Part shown: positions 34,819-46,728 of the stretch, one piece after another
How positions within the stretch are numbered: position 1 is the stretch's first letter
Layout of the letters: the number at the start of each line of letters is the position of its first letter
From: Hemileia vastatrix
Lineage: Eukaryota; Basidiomycota; Pucciniomycetes; Pucciniales; Zaghouaniaceae
NCBI GenBank assembly: GCA_030280995.1
Contig: JASXTE010000018.1
Coordinates: forward strand, 682,001-746,000
Reading direction: 5' to 3'
DNA length: 64,000 nucleotides
The notes under the pieces: model-generated
Databases searched by the model: none
Seen by the model: only the letters and a program-made list of their open reading frames with translations
Told to the model about the DNA's origin: nothing
Position numbers and translations under genes: made by a program

Positions 34819-35690
34819 AACTTTCTTTTATTTTTCTCTTCTCTTCTCTTTTTTTTTCTTTCTCTTTTCTTTTCTTTTCTTAAAATTCTAAAACTTCTTC
34901 TCTTCTAAAAATCCTTACTCTGTTTTCTCTTTTTCTTCTTTCTTCTTCTCAAAAGCTTTTTTTCAACCTTCTTTAAAAATAAATAAATAAATTAAATAAA
35001 TAAATAAAATAAAATAAAATAAAATAAAATAAAATAAAATAAAATAAAATAAACTAAAATAAAATAAAATTAAATTAAATTAAATTTAAAATTTAAAATT
35101 ATAAAAATAAAATAAAATAAAATAATAAAAATAAAATCTTAAAATTCATTAAAATAAAATCTTAAAAATCAATAAATTCCTTAAAATTTAATTTTTCTCC
35201 TTTCAAACTTTTCTTCTTTTCCCTTATTTATTTTTCTATGAACTATCAAATTTTTTTCACAAACTCAATATGACAATCTTTCTCAAACTTCACTTCAACC
35301 TTTAAATCTCTCTTTTAAAATTCTTCGAACAAATTACTTCTCTCTTTCAAATTCTTTATTTTCAAAAAACTATTTATTTTTATTCTTTCTTTTCAAATAA
35401 CTAAAATTCCTCAAAAACTTCAATAAATAAACTTTCACAAATAACAAAATTTTCTCTCATTAAATTTTCATTTCAAAACAAATTGTTTCAATCAACTATT
35501 TTTTTTCTTCTTTCTTACTTAAATTTTTATTTTCAAAATTTAAACTAAAATTTCCTCAGTTAAACATTCTTTCTTTTCTTCTTTCAAAATTTAAAAAAAA
35601 ATTATTCAAATCTTTTCTTTTTTCCTTTTTCTTTTTCTTTCTCAAAATCTCATAAAAAATATATTAAAATTTAAACTAAAACAACAAAAT
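34819..35690. repeat. low-complexity tract behind A1 pol
   Basis: Pyrimidine-rich on this strand (TTTCTTTTC runs), with an AAAAT pentamer repeat at 34995-35090. The corresponding tract in A2 is 42370-43130, with TTTTA repeats near 42905-42960. No coding potential. Confidence 0.85.
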
Positions 35691-37624
35691 AAAATGATAA
35701 AAAAAATACACTAATTGCTTTCTACTGTTCTCCCTTCCTCTTTCTTCATTTTATATCTTTCCATTTTAAATTTTCTCCTGTATTTTATCCCGAACCAACT
35801 TCTTCATTTTTTCCAAAACCACCCTTATTTCCTTCCTGCATTTCTCAAATACCTCCTCCTCTCCTACTGGTACCACTTCCCCAATTTCTAGTAATTTTTC
35901 ACCCATGTAGAAGGAGGAAGCATCAACAATCTTGTCGAACTCCCCACTTAAATCTTCGATGAATCAAGCTTGTCAAGCCTGCCAAGGTTTCTTTGACCAT
36001 ACCTGGTCAAGATTTTCTTTGTTTTCTTCCCTCAAATCAATCAATGGTTGATTTTCCTCAACTTGCAGCAATGGCGTAGCTTCCAAAATTGGAGCTTCCG
36101 CGATTACATCTGAATTCTGAAACATACGGTCATCAGTAACAAAATTTTTTGAAATAAAAAGAAAACAGACTTACTTCAAAAAACGGGTCAGCCTCTAAAA
36201 ATAACTTTGCGGTGACCTCCACCATCACTTCCTTCTCCTCTTCATCATCTTCGATGACCATCCGCCTCTAGATGGGGACTTCATCCTCATCCTCTTCATC
36301 CAACTCATCTACCTCCTCTTCCACCCCTTGTTTTTTACCTGTGGCTTGGGTTACCCAGGCTGCCACCGTATCTTCGACCTCCTCCTCAATCTCTTCCACC
36401 AACTGATTGTCCCAGACCAATACGTCCCAGAAATCTTCAACAACCTCTTTGGTCTTTGGGATTACCCAGTATATAGTTTTTGTGAACCGTTGTTCGATGT
36501 CTCTATTTTTAAATAAGGCATCACACGTCACCCATCTCCAGCGGCCAAAACTCGCATTTCTGGAGAGGCCCTTGTGTAGCCGTGCTTTCTACAAAAAAAT
36601 ATTCCATTGATTTGCAGGCCCTGCAGGCTTGAGAATATTGCCGGTGTGGTGATCCAAACCTGGGTAGGCCTTTGGAGTGCATATTTGGAGGTATTTGGTA
36701 TGTAGGGTGTTATTGGGGTTATGGTGTTATTAGTGGTTTTTTTTCATCTTTAGGTGATATTTAGTAGTTTTTATGGAGACTTAAGCTAGGGTAACATATT
36801 ATGTCTCAGCTTAATTTCCTTTCTTTTCTCTTCATTTTGGTATCCCTTATGGGTTGTTACCTTGCTTTATAGGGTAGTTATGGTGTTGTTATTGGTATTT
36901 ATCGAATGTTTATTGCTTAGTGGTGCTTATGTAGGCTTAAGCTAGGGTCACTTATTATGTCTCAGCTTATTGCCCTTCATTTTATTTTCATTTTGGTATG
37001 TCTTATGTGTGTTTATCTTGTTTATTAGTGAAGTTATGGGTTTTTAGGGTTTTTTAGGGTTTTTATGGGTTGTATGGGTGTTTTAGGGCCTAGAAGCGGC
37101 CCACCCGCCCCCAAGCGGCTTGGCCACCTGGGCACTGGGGAGGTGCTAAAATGCACTTTTATGCATGAAAAAGGCTGGGAAAGCTGGATTTCGGCTGGGG
37201 AATTGGTCAGGGTGGTCTGTGCACTGGCTGTATGATGCGTGTGTGGGAAGATTTTTAGGGAATCATCTTATCTCTTTACTCATTGCCTCTCTGTTCCTCA
37301 CTGTCTCAGTGGCTTGTGTTTTGTTGGAATATATTACTGTTCATCTCAACTCTTTCTAGTAGTCTGTCTGGGACTATTATCTTCACTTTTAAAGGGGTCA
37401 AGTGTGTTTAATTAGAGAGTCTAGCAAACAGATCTCCAATTTGCTGCAACAGGTCAATCTCACTTATTTTTCTAAAGGGACAGGGGTTATTCTTTCTGGT
37501 TTTACTCCAACTCCCTTGGTCAAGGCCTATAGCTAGTACTATAGGATTGTCTACACCGGGTAATGATTCCACCATCCGCTTTGGGGTGTGGAGGCATGGG
37601 AGTTGGGGTAGGACAAGTCAACAT
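35690..37624 (-). pseudogene. antisense zinc-cluster ORF of A1, split by a solo LTR
   Basis: Counterpart of the antisense ORF of A2 (41321-42367). On the minus strand it starts at ATG 37624-37622 (MLTCPTPTPMPPHPKADGG), is cut by the solo LTR at 37555-36645 and continues from 36640. The Cys motif has decayed (CKSMEYFF and PLQKCEFW, where A2 has CKSMEYFC and PCQKCESC), and a TGA follows. The stretch 36531-36268 reads IYWVIPKTKEVVEDFWDV, matching A2. A second exon after an intron and the C-terminal LEKMKKLV part (about 35800) are also recognisable. It is clearly related to the A2 protein but dead. Confidence 0.75.
36645..37555. mobile_element. solo LTR of an unidentified retroelement
   Basis: 911 bp beginning TGTGGTGATCC and ending GATTGTCTACA, flanked by CCGG (36641-36644 and 37556-37559). 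Removing it gives a segment of the same length as the uninterrupted A2 sequence, which fixes the borders. It contains two copies of an AAGCTAGGGT...ATTATGTCTCAGCTTA block (36784 and 36940). TG/CA ends and the short duplication fit an LTR. No coding sequence, so the parent family is unknown. Confidence 0.75.
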
Positions 37625-37720
37625 AAATAAATATAAAAATTAAAAGAAGAGATGAGAGAGAGTAGTGTGGGAAGAATATTTCTCTCGTTCAAAGGAGCTT
37701 GCGTTTTATACCCAGGCATC

Positions 37721-38526
37721 TGTTACACGCCACGTGACACTCAAGGCAAAAGCAGCCCATTAAATAAATAATAAAGAGGTCTAAATCCATACTCAAAGCG
37801 CAAAAACAATTCTACATAGCAACTGTGACTTTCCTTTGTGTACTCACTATTCAACCGCGCTAGTCTAAACTTTAAATCTAAATTAGTCAATCTCTCAATA
37901 GTGTGTGTTAGTCTTTTCCTCAATAAGCGACACATAGCGCAATACTTAATGTAATAGTCGGCTAAAAGGTTTATTAAGTATCTGTGGGTTATTATCAGGG
38001 GTAGTGAGCATGGACGGGATGGTTAGTGGAGGATTAAAGTGTTAACAGATGTTAGTAAGGAGGGTCCAGGTGTAACAGGTTTAAGTTTGGTGGTCTGTGG
38101 TGTGCGGAATGATGGATGGGTATGAGGTCAATGTGAGGAGGAGTAATGGATATAAAAGAGGTTAGATTGTGGTTTGATATTACTTTAGAATTCAATTATA
38201 AAACATATATATAGTTAATAGTGGTAAAGCTACAGGTTAAATCATTATTATTTTACATTTCCTTATTTTTCTCAGTAATCATTTCTAAATCTTAAATCAT
38301 TGATTATTGAGTTTCCAACCCTTTGTGAGATCTTAAGAATATTAATATTACCTTTAAATTATATTAGAATTCTTCTCCAACATATCTCAAAGCAGTAACT
38401 CTTCCTTCGAGTCATCTTCAAATCACTTCCTTGAACATTTCCTCTGTGTTTCGAAGAAGTTTCTAAACTCTCTACATCCCACTTCCAGGAATACCCTCAA
38501 CCTTGTGTGTAGGTTGTCCGGTGACA
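37721..38526 (+). repeat. 3' LTR of A1
   Basis: 806 bp, TGTTACACGCC...CCGGTGACA. It matches 1496-2298 with scattered changes, and has a TATA-like GGATATAAAAGAGG near 38148. After it, element B resumes. Confidence 0.9.
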
Positions 38527-40411
38527 TGTTCATGTTTTTTGTCATGTATCTATTCTCTCTCAAGATTTTTAATTATTTTTAATTAAAGTTCAAAAAAGAA
38601 GATTGGTTATATATCTTCATTGAAAGATATGCAGAAAAGATGTGGAGTGGTGAGATTGGGGTTTAAAAGTAAGTCCTCCCAATTGTGCACCGCTAGTGTT
38701 TCTTCTAAACCTTTCAAAAACATTACCTTGGCCATGTCTGTTTGCATTGGGGAATCCCCTGGTTTTTTTTTTAGGATAGAAGGAAACTCAAGAAAAGAAA
38801 GTAAAAATTTCAAGATAACTGAAGAAAATCAAGAAGAAAATCTGATGATAATCAAAAAAGAAGAAAAGAATTATTTTTGTGTAGATCAGCAAGATCAATT
38901 TTTGGGACTCCAGCATGAGGTTAAACTGCACAAACTTTTGAAGAAAGAAGATCAGTAAAATCAATTTTTGGGCATCCAGCATGGAGATAAACTGCAAAAT
39001 TTTAGAATATGTGATTCAGAAGATGAATCATGATTTGAAGATTTGGAAGATGGAAGTGAGGATGAAGATGTGGAATTGCAGAAAACTTTTGGAGTGGTTA
39101 GATTGGGGTCTAAGAGTAAGTCCTCCAAATTGTGCACCGCTAGGGATTTTTACACCTTTCAAAAACATTAACTTGGACACACATGTAAGCAATGGGGTGA
39201 ACCTTGGTTTTTGTTCCAGGTCTGGTGGTGAAGACATCCTGAAGATACCCCAAGTTGAAGGCGGAGCTGAAAAATTTAAGGAGGTAGCGCAGAAGATTAG
39301 GCCTGTCAATGAGCCTATTCCTGTAGCTTTGAATCCTTCTTTGAAGAGACCTCTGTTGTCAAGAGGTCAGTACTGTACTCATCTGGCGAAGAATCCTCCT
39401 GATTTTGTGGAAACAAATAAGGTGACTGTAAAAAGGTTGAAAGTTGTTAATTTTGGTCCTAATGGGTGGTTGTCTGATTTGAAAAGATGTTTTTTTTGCA
39501 TGTTATTGTGCTCAGAGAGAAAGTGGTAGCATTCACTGAAGAAGAAAGGGGTGTGTTGAGACACTCTTATGGGGAACCTTACTTGATTTCTGTGGTTTGT
39601 CACAAAACTTGACAAATCAAACCTATTTCAATTCCAGCAGCCATTAGGGATGATTTTATAGAGATTTTTAAGGAAAGAGTCAGGACTGGTTAATACTAAA
39701 AATCAACATTTAGTTACTCAAGTCCAGTTTTCTGTGTAAAGAAGCAGAATAGGAAGATGAGGGTGGTGCATGATCTTAAGGCCTTGAATAGTGTCACTAT
39801 CAAGGATTTGGGAATGTAGACAAGTGCGGATGACTTGGTGGAAGCTCTTTTTGGAAGGTTTTGTTATGGTTTGGATGATATTAGGGGTGGTTATGATGAA
39901 AGGGAACTTCACAACTACTCATGGCAACTTAAAGCGTTTGAGACTCCTCTGGGAAGATTTCAGCTCACTAGGTTGCCTCAAGGAGCAACTAATTCAGTAA
40001 CAGTATATCAAGCTCAAATGGCTTGGATTTTATAGGATGAAGTTCTGACTCATGCTGGTATTTTTATTCATGACAGTGGAATTAAAGGACCCTCCACTGA
40101 TTATGGGAATGAGGTGCTGAAAGAAAACCCAGGTATAAGGGGATTTGTTTGAGAATATGCAATTACTCTAGAGAGAGTATTGTTTAGGATTGAAGAGGCT
40201 GGTTTGACCATTTCTGGGTCAAAGTTTTGTTGTTGTGTTCCTGCTCTGGAAAATCTGGGTCATGTTGTATGTAAGGAGGGAAGGATTATTGCAAAGAAGA
40301 AGGACAATAAAATTCAGTCATGGCCAAGGCCCAAAAATACTACTGAAGTCAGGGGATTTTTGGGGGTTTGTGTGTACGACAGGATTTTTATTAAGTATGT
40401 TTCTTTGCTGG
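38527..40411 (+). pseudogene. Ty3/gypsy element B, second fragment (linker and reverse transcriptase)
   Basis: Open stretches 38620-38958 and 38981-39529 are linker sequence. They contain an internal duplication of about 110 bp (38646-38755 and 39096-39205, GATTGGGGT...AAGTAAGTCCTCC). Reverse transcriptase follows from about 39690: VHDLKALNSV-like decayed start, FCYGLDDIRGGYDER, PLGRFQLTRLPQGATNSV, then GIFIHDSG where a YxDD-type motif is expected (first Asp replaced by His). It continues with FRIEEAGLTISGSKFCCCVPALENLGHVV and RGFLGVCVYDRIF. Several stops. This is a different Ty3 clade from A, more like basidiomycete elements with the QGATNS motif. It is cut by A2 at 40411 (target duplication GCTGG/GTTGG). 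Confidence 0.85.
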
Positions 40412-41214
40412 TGTCACCGGAAAACCTACGCACAAGGTCAAGGATGTTCCTGCAAGTGAGATAAAAGGTTCAGATACTTCTTCAAAGCACAGAGGGATAG
40501 TTTGAGGAAGTGATTCTAAGATGGCTCAAAGGAAGAACTACTGCTTTGAGTTATGTTTGAGAAGCATTCTAATATAATTGAACGGTAATATTAAAATTCT
40601 TAAGATCTCACAAAGGGTTGGAAACTCAACAATCAAAGATTTAGGATTTAGATATGATTATTGAGGAAATAATGAAAGATACAATAATAATGATTTTACT
40701 TAGAGTTTTATCACTATTAACTATAAATAGGTTTTATAATTTAATTCTAAGGAATGTTGAACCCAAAACCCAGCCCCTTTTATATCCTTTACTCCTCCTC
40801 GCATAGACCTCATACTCATCCACTATTCCGCACACCACAAACCATTTAAAATATATCCATTACACCTGGACCCTCCTCACTAACATCTGTTAACCCCTTA
40901 ATCCTTCACTAACCATTCCGTCCATGCTCACTACCCCTTAATAACCCACAGACATTTCATGAACCTTTTAATGTACTATTATATTAACTATTGCGCTGTG
41001 CGTCGCTTATTGGGAAAAAAGACTAAGACACACTATTGAAAGATTGACTAATTTAGATTTAGAGTTTTATGCTAGCGCAATTGAATAGTGAGTACACAAA
41101 GGAAAGTCGCTGTTGCTATGGAGAGTTGCTTTCTGCACTTTGAGTATGGATTTGAACCCTTTAGTATTGATTTAATGAGCTACTTTTGCCTTGAGTGTCA
41201 CGTGGCGCGTGACA
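40412..41214 (-). repeat. 3' LTR of A2
   Basis: 803 bp. It is nearly identical to 47993-48795. In the first 150 bp several differences are CG in the other LTR against TG or CA here (for example TTCAAAG against TTCGAAG, GTTTGAGG against GTTCGAGG). Confidence 0.93.
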
Positions 41215-41320
41215 GATGCCCTGGTATAAGAACCCGAGCTCCGTTGAGCGTAAAACATATTTCCCACACTAATTTCCCTTCCTCTTTACTTAATTACTAT
41301 TTTTATTACTTTAATTCATT

Positions 41321-42367
41321 ATGACGGATTTCCCTACACCAACTCCCACGCCTCCACACCCTAAAGCGGATGGGGGTGTTGTCACACAGCAATTTTCGAA
41401 GACTTGCACAACTTGCAAGTCAATGGAGTATTTTTGCGTGGAGAGCACGGGGACACAAGGGCCTTGCCAGAAGTGCGAGTCTTGCCAATGGAGAAGAGTG
41501 GCATGTGACGCCTTAGCGAAGAATGCCGACATTGAGAGTCGGTTTACTAAGATGAAGTATTGGGTGATCCCTAAAACAAAGGAAGTAGTCGAGGACATCT
41601 GGGATGTGTCCATTGGGGACGATCAATTAGTGGGGGGAAATGAGGAAGAAGTTGAGGATGATGTGAACATCTGGGTGACTAGGGCTGCGAACAAGAGGGG
41701 GGTCGTCGAGGAGGAAGTTGACAAATTGGTCAAGGAGGAAGAAGAAATTCCCATCTCAAGGAAAACCCCAAAAAAGCGATGGGTGGTCATCGAAGATGAC
41801 AAAGAGGAAAGGGAGGTGGCAGAGAAGGTCACTCCTAGATTGTTTTTGGAGCCTGACCCAATCTTTGAAGTAAGTTCCCCTTTTAATAATTTATAAAATT
41901 AATTACTGATGATTCTGTTTTAGAATTCAGACGTCATCATCGAGGTCCCTATGACGGAAGCTTCAAATATGGAAGCAACCCTTGTGGGACCAACTGCGGT
42001 GGAAGTGGCAGTGTCGGGGGAGGATATATTACCAACTGTTACCTCGAGGGAGGAAAACGAAGAAACCCTTGATCAAGTATGGTCCAAGAAACCTTGTCAG
42101 GTTTGACGAGCAAAATATATTGAAGGCTTGAGCAGCGAGATTGATAAAATTGTCGATGCCTCTTCCTTTGACGTAGCCGAGGAGTTACTTGAACTTGGGG
42201 AATTGATTCTGGTAGGAGAGGGGGAGAACTTTGAGAAATGTAGAAAGGAGATAAGGGAAATTTTGGAGAAGATGAAGGGATTGGTTCGGGAGAAGATAAA
42301 AGAGAAAAGGAAAAAAGAATGTAGAAACAATTTGTATTTAATTATTTTACTTTGTTATTTTATTTAG
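41321..42367 (+). CDS. antisense Zn2Cys6-like accessory ORF of element A2
   Basis: An ORF on the strand opposite to gag-pol, between the chromodomain end and the 3' LTR. Exon 1 is 41321 to about 41869. A GTAAGT...TTTTAG intron follows, and exon 2 begins near 41924. Residues about 31-58 contain Cys with spacing CX2CX6CX12CX2CX6C (CTTCKSMEYFC...CESCQWRRVAC), which fits the fungal Zn2Cys6 cluster, although the usual basic residues after the second Cys are missing. Then follow YWVIPKTKEVVEDIWDV, an acidic middle and, past a TGA after KPCQV (near 42103), a helical Lys/Glu-rich end (CRKEIREILEKMKGLV). A1 has the same TGA position, so it may be inherited. Conserved protein sequence in both copies argues for past selection. 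It may be a DNA-binding or regulatory protein; this is inference. Confidence 0.7.
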
Positions 42368-43139
42368 AATTTTATTCTTTTTTATTTTTTTTATTATTAT
42401 TTTATATAAGATTTTGAGAGAAAGAAGGAAAATACAGAAAAAAGATTTAAATAGAATTTGTTTTAAGATTTTGAAAGAAGAAGTTTAAATGAAAAAAAAG
42501 AAAGAATATTTGATTGAAGGAGTTTTAGTTTTAAAGTTCAAAAAGAAAAGAATTAAGTTAGAAGAAAGAAAGAAGAAAGAAAAAATTGATTGAGATAATT
42601 TAAGAAAAAAAAATTGTTATTTAAGTTTGTTAATTGAAGATTTGAGGGATTTTAGTTATTTGAAAAAAGAAAAGAAAGAAAAGAAGAGACGAAATAAAAA
42701 TTCTAAGAGGATTTTGAAGAAAGAAGTAATTTGTTTCGAAGAATTTAAAAAGGTGATTTAGAAGTTAAAGTGAAGTTCGAAAAAGATGGTAGTGTAATGT
42801 TCGTGAAGAATTTTTATGGTTCGAGGAAAATAAAATTTTAAAGAAGAATGTATATAGAAAATTGAGAAGAAATATTTTTTATTTTTATTTTTTATTTTTT
42901 ATTTGTTTTATTTTTATTTTATTTTATTTTATTTTATTTTATTTTATTTTTATTTTTTATTTTATTTAATTATATTTTTTTAAAAGAAGGTTGAAACATT
43001 TTAAAAGAGAAAGAATAAAGAAGAAAACAAAAAGATTTTTTAGAAATAAAAATGTTTTAGATTTTAAAAGAAAGAAAAAAAAAGAGAAAATAAAAAGAGA
43101 GTTTTAAGGTTTTGGTTTTAAAGGGTATTTAAGATGAAA
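42368..43139. repeat. purine-rich low-complexity tract of A2
   Basis: AAGAAAGAAAA-type runs and TTTTA repeats (about 42905-42960). It corresponds to the tract at 34819-35690 in A1 read on the other strand. Non-coding. Confidence 0.85.
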
Positions 43140-45960
43140 AGATTTTAGGAGTTCAGGGGCGTTAGAAACATTGATGGCTGGTTCCCAGGATGTTTTGTCT
43201 GAGTCATCGAGGAAGCTTTCCCATTCCACGAGGTATTGAAGTTTCCCCTTGCGAATTCTTGAATCAAGGAAATGGCTTACTTCTCACTCTAGATGGTCTT
43301 CTACTTCGACCGGTTCCAGAGGAGGTTGGTTCTTGCCCAGGTATGTTTCTCAAGCCAGTTCCAGGAGAGATACGTGAAAAACAGGGTGAATAGCCTTCCA
43401 TTTAGGAGGTAGCTTGAGTTGAAATGCAGTTTTAGAGACTTCAGAGTCAATTTCAAATGGCCCCAAGCGTTTTTCAGCCAGTTTCTTTGATGGTTGAGTC
43501 GTTCTAATGTTCCGTGCGTCGAGCCATACTTTGTCGCCTGGTTTAAAGGAGGAGCAGTTTGTCAATGTTTGTCAGCCTGTTCCTTGTACCTTCGAACCGC
43601 TAATTCCAGATTTGATTTAAGTATCTCTTGGAGTCGTGATATGGTTTGAAGATAATGTTCCGCAGGATGATTAGTTCCTACATGGATGGAATTGAATCGA
43701 GGATGTCTTCCATAAACAGTTTCAAAAGGAGATTGTTGTGTCGAAGAATGAGTCCAGTTATTATAAGCAAATTCGGCCAATGGTAACGATGTGGTCCAAT
43801 CGTCTTGTTGGTAACTGACATACATTAAAAGGTATTGTTCAAGGATTTGGTTGACCCTTTCTGTTTTCCTGTCGGTTTCGGGATGATAGGCTGTGGAGAG
43901 GCTCCTCATGATATTGAGTTGTCAACACAGTTGAGTCCAGAATGTGGATACAAACAATGAGCCTCTATCTGAAATAATATCATTAGGTTAGCTGTGTCTG
44001 GAAAATACATATTCTAGAAACAATTTTGACAAATCTTCTGCTGTAGCAGTAGTAGTGGTTTTAATAAAAATAGACATTTTTGAAAATCTATCTACTATTA
44101 CTAATATAGCATCAAAATCATTAGAAATAGGAAGTTGAGAAATGAAATCCATCGATAAAGATTCCCAAGGTTTAGAGGGAATAGGAAGTGGTTGAAGCAA
44201 CCCATGCTTCCGGTGACGGGGAGCCTTATTCCTATTACATTGGTAACAAGCTTTTATATAGGCCTTGATTTCCCTGGTCATACCTGGCCAGAAGAAATCC
44301 CTCGCTATTAACTGGTAGGTTTTATCAACCCCAAAATGACCAGCTAATGGAGAATCATGTCGACTGTTGAAAATCCATAATTTTATCTCATTGTTGTCGG
44401 GTATGACTACTCTACCTTCGAAGACTAATAGACCTGATTCAATACTAAATCTTTTGGCCCCTTTCTTCGAGAGTATTTTGTCTTTTAACCCTAAACAATA
44501 ATCGTCCTTCGACTGAGCTTCGAGGATGTTGGATAGTGGATTTTTAAAAGATTGAATTGTCATCGAATTAAGTTGATGAGTCGTTAACATTGATTCATTG
44601 AAGATTGATTGCACATTTGCTGGGTTCTTGTCAGCAAATGCGTCCCCCCGCTGTGGGTAAACGTCGTCCCGACGTGACAAGATATCTGGGACAATGCAGT
44701 TTTTTCCTGGGCAATAGGAAATAGAAAAGGAAAATTCAGACAGAAATTCAGCCCACCTGGCTTGACGCCTGGTTAGCACTTTGGAAGACATAAAGTATTT
44801 CAAAGCATTATTGTCTGTTAAAATTCGAAAAGGACTATCTAAGCTGAGAAGAAAAGAGCACCATTTTTTAAGACAGTGAACAATAGCTAAAAGCTCTTTG
44901 TCATGAATTTCATACTTTAACTCTGCTGCAATGAGTTTGTGTGACTCAAAAGAAACAAGATAAAACAGTTTTGTTTCCGGATTCAATTGAGAAATGACCC
45001 CTGCGATAGCATAATCGCTCGCATCTGTCTCGACTATTGTCGAAGCAGTAGGATCAAAGTGTCGAAGAATTGGAGCTGTGGTGAACGCCATCTTCAATGC
45101 TTCGAATTCCTTTCGTGCTGTAGAAGTAAAAACAAAAGGAATATCTTTTCCAAGATGAGAAGTAAGATTGGAAATAGTTTTAGAGTAATCTTTAATAAAT
45201 ATTCTATAGAAATTTGCAAAACCCAAAAATCCTTGGAGGGATTTAACGAATTTGGGCTCAGGCCATTCCAGGACCTTTTGAACTTTTTTGTCGTCCATGA
45301 CTAAACCATCAGTGGATAATGTAAAACCCAAAAAATCAAGAGATTTAAGATCGAATTTGCATTTATTATGCTTGGCGTAGAGTCCATGACCTCGAAGTCA
45401 ATTTAAAACCTGTCAAACATGAAGAATATGTTCATCCAGTGTCTTCAAGAAAATTAAAATGTCATCTAAATAGACGACAACAAATTGTTTGACAACATCT
45501 TGAAAGATGTCATTGACAAAAGTTTGAAAAGTAGATGGTGCGTTACACAATCCAAAAGGCATAACTAAATATTCAAAACTACCAAATCTAGTGCACATTG
45601 CAGTCAGTGGTTCATGACCTTCCGCAATGCGAATAAGATTTTAAGCACCTCTAAGATCAATTTTAGAAAAGAAATTAGCACCATTAAAAAGGGTAAGAAG
45701 CAATGACATATGAGGAACAGGATATGCATTCTTCTTAGTGACTGTTTTGAGATTTCTATAGTCAACACACAACCTAAGACTACCATCCTTTTTTTTACAA
45801 AGAGGACAGGGGAGCCGGTTGGAGATTTACTGGCTTTGATGAAACCTTTGGCTACATTCTCTGCAATGTAGTCTCGAAGAACTTGAGATTCGTCCTTCGA
45901 CAAAGAATAGACATGACCTGCCGGAGGTACTGGACCTATTAACTCTATCTGATAGTCTTA
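43140..45960 (-). pseudogene. A2 pol: reverse transcriptase, RNase H, integrase, chromodomain
   Basis: Reverse transcriptase from about 45950 to 45340, with [20 protein letters not shown] and the intact catalytic [10 protein letters not shown] (about 45440-45470). A long open stretch 45331-43988 carries the connection domain, RNase H (VETDASDYAIAGV, IHDKELLAIVHCLKKW, ISYCPGKNCIVPDILSRR) and the start of integrase (HFGVDKTYQLIARDFFWPGM, CYQCNRNK, SMDFISQLP). A frame break after EYVFSRHS precedes SDRGSLF, then 43909-43562 has TERVNQILEQYL. The chromodomain near 43180-43300 reads LEWEVSHFLDSRIRKGKLQYLVEWESF. Catalytic residues are kept, but stops near 45650, 45415, 43987, 43915 and 43562 inactivate it. 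Confidence 0.92.
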
Positions 45961-46015
45961 GGGTCGATGAGGTGGTAACTTATCGGCCTTGCGGATTGAA
46001 AAAACATCGAGGAAA

Positions 46016-46714
46016 TCATGATAGATTTCTGGTAGAGTCGATTTGGTAGTCCTCATCATCTTCGAGAGAATCTGTTGAGGGAAGACCAGAATTGAGAGAG
46101 CATAAATCGATTACTTCGAGGCAATTTAAATCCTCTTTGAGTGAAGTCATTGAGCTAGAAAGGTTAGCCAATTGCTCATTTAAAGAAAGATCAGATGCTT
46201 GCAAGTCATCTGGCAGAGATTTGTCCTCTAGCAGGACAATGTCAGGCGGGTTGTTTAATTCCCTATTGACATGCATTGAAGAATCAGAAATATACTTAGT
46301 CCGTGGGGTGATCAATCCCCGTGTCCAATCAATTTCAGGATTCCAATGTGTTAAAAAGGTATGGCCAAGAATGGTATCCTCCATCCTTGGGGCGTCCAAG
46401 ACTGTTAATTCCAACTCAAAGGAGGGAAAATTCGGAAAGTTGAAAACCCATAAAACTTTCTTACTGACCCAATATTTGGCTTCCTCTGATTTGACCAAGT
46501 AAATTGGAGTTCGATCAATATCTGTAAATGTCAGCTGTAATTTCTCGGCAAAAGATAAACTGACAAAAGAAATTGAAGCTCCAGAGTCTATAAGACAACT
46601 GAAGGGGATATCCTCCTTAAAAAGAATGAATCTCAAGCGGTTTAAGGCAACTCCAGTCCTTAAGACATGGGGGTTCTGTGCACTGGGAGATATAAGATAG
46701 TTTGCTTTGCACAC
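46016..46714 (-). pseudogene. A2 protease region
   Basis: Open for 232 codons. CLIDSGASISFVS contains the DSG catalytic motif of retroviral-type aspartic proteases, followed by ILGHTFLTHWNPEIDW. The C-terminal third is acidic and Ser/Leu-rich and links to reverse transcriptase. It would be read as part of the gag-pol polyprotein. The domain itself looks intact, but the polyprotein frame is broken on both sides. Confidence 0.9.
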
Positions 46715-46728
46715 AAGAAAACTATCTA

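Larger units (their letters stand above)
1496..38526 (+). mobile_element. Chromodomain Ty3/gypsy retrotransposon A1, interrupted by P1 and a solo LTR
   Basis: LTR retrotransposon with 5' LTR 1496-2298 and 3' LTR 37721-38526. Both start TGT and end GGTGACA. Internal order is gag, protease, reverse transcriptase, RNase H, integrase and chromodomain, followed by a low-complexity tract and an antisense ORF. Candidate 5-bp target duplications are TTTTC (1491-1495) and TGTTC (38527-38531), a 4 of 5 match. It sits in element B. It is split at 4340/31951 by DNA transposon P1. Across the break it matches the unbroken copy A2: the junction CCACCTCATT/GACCCTA corresponds to a continuous stretch near 45960-45990. 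Many stops and frameshifts make it non-autonomous. Confidence 0.93.
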
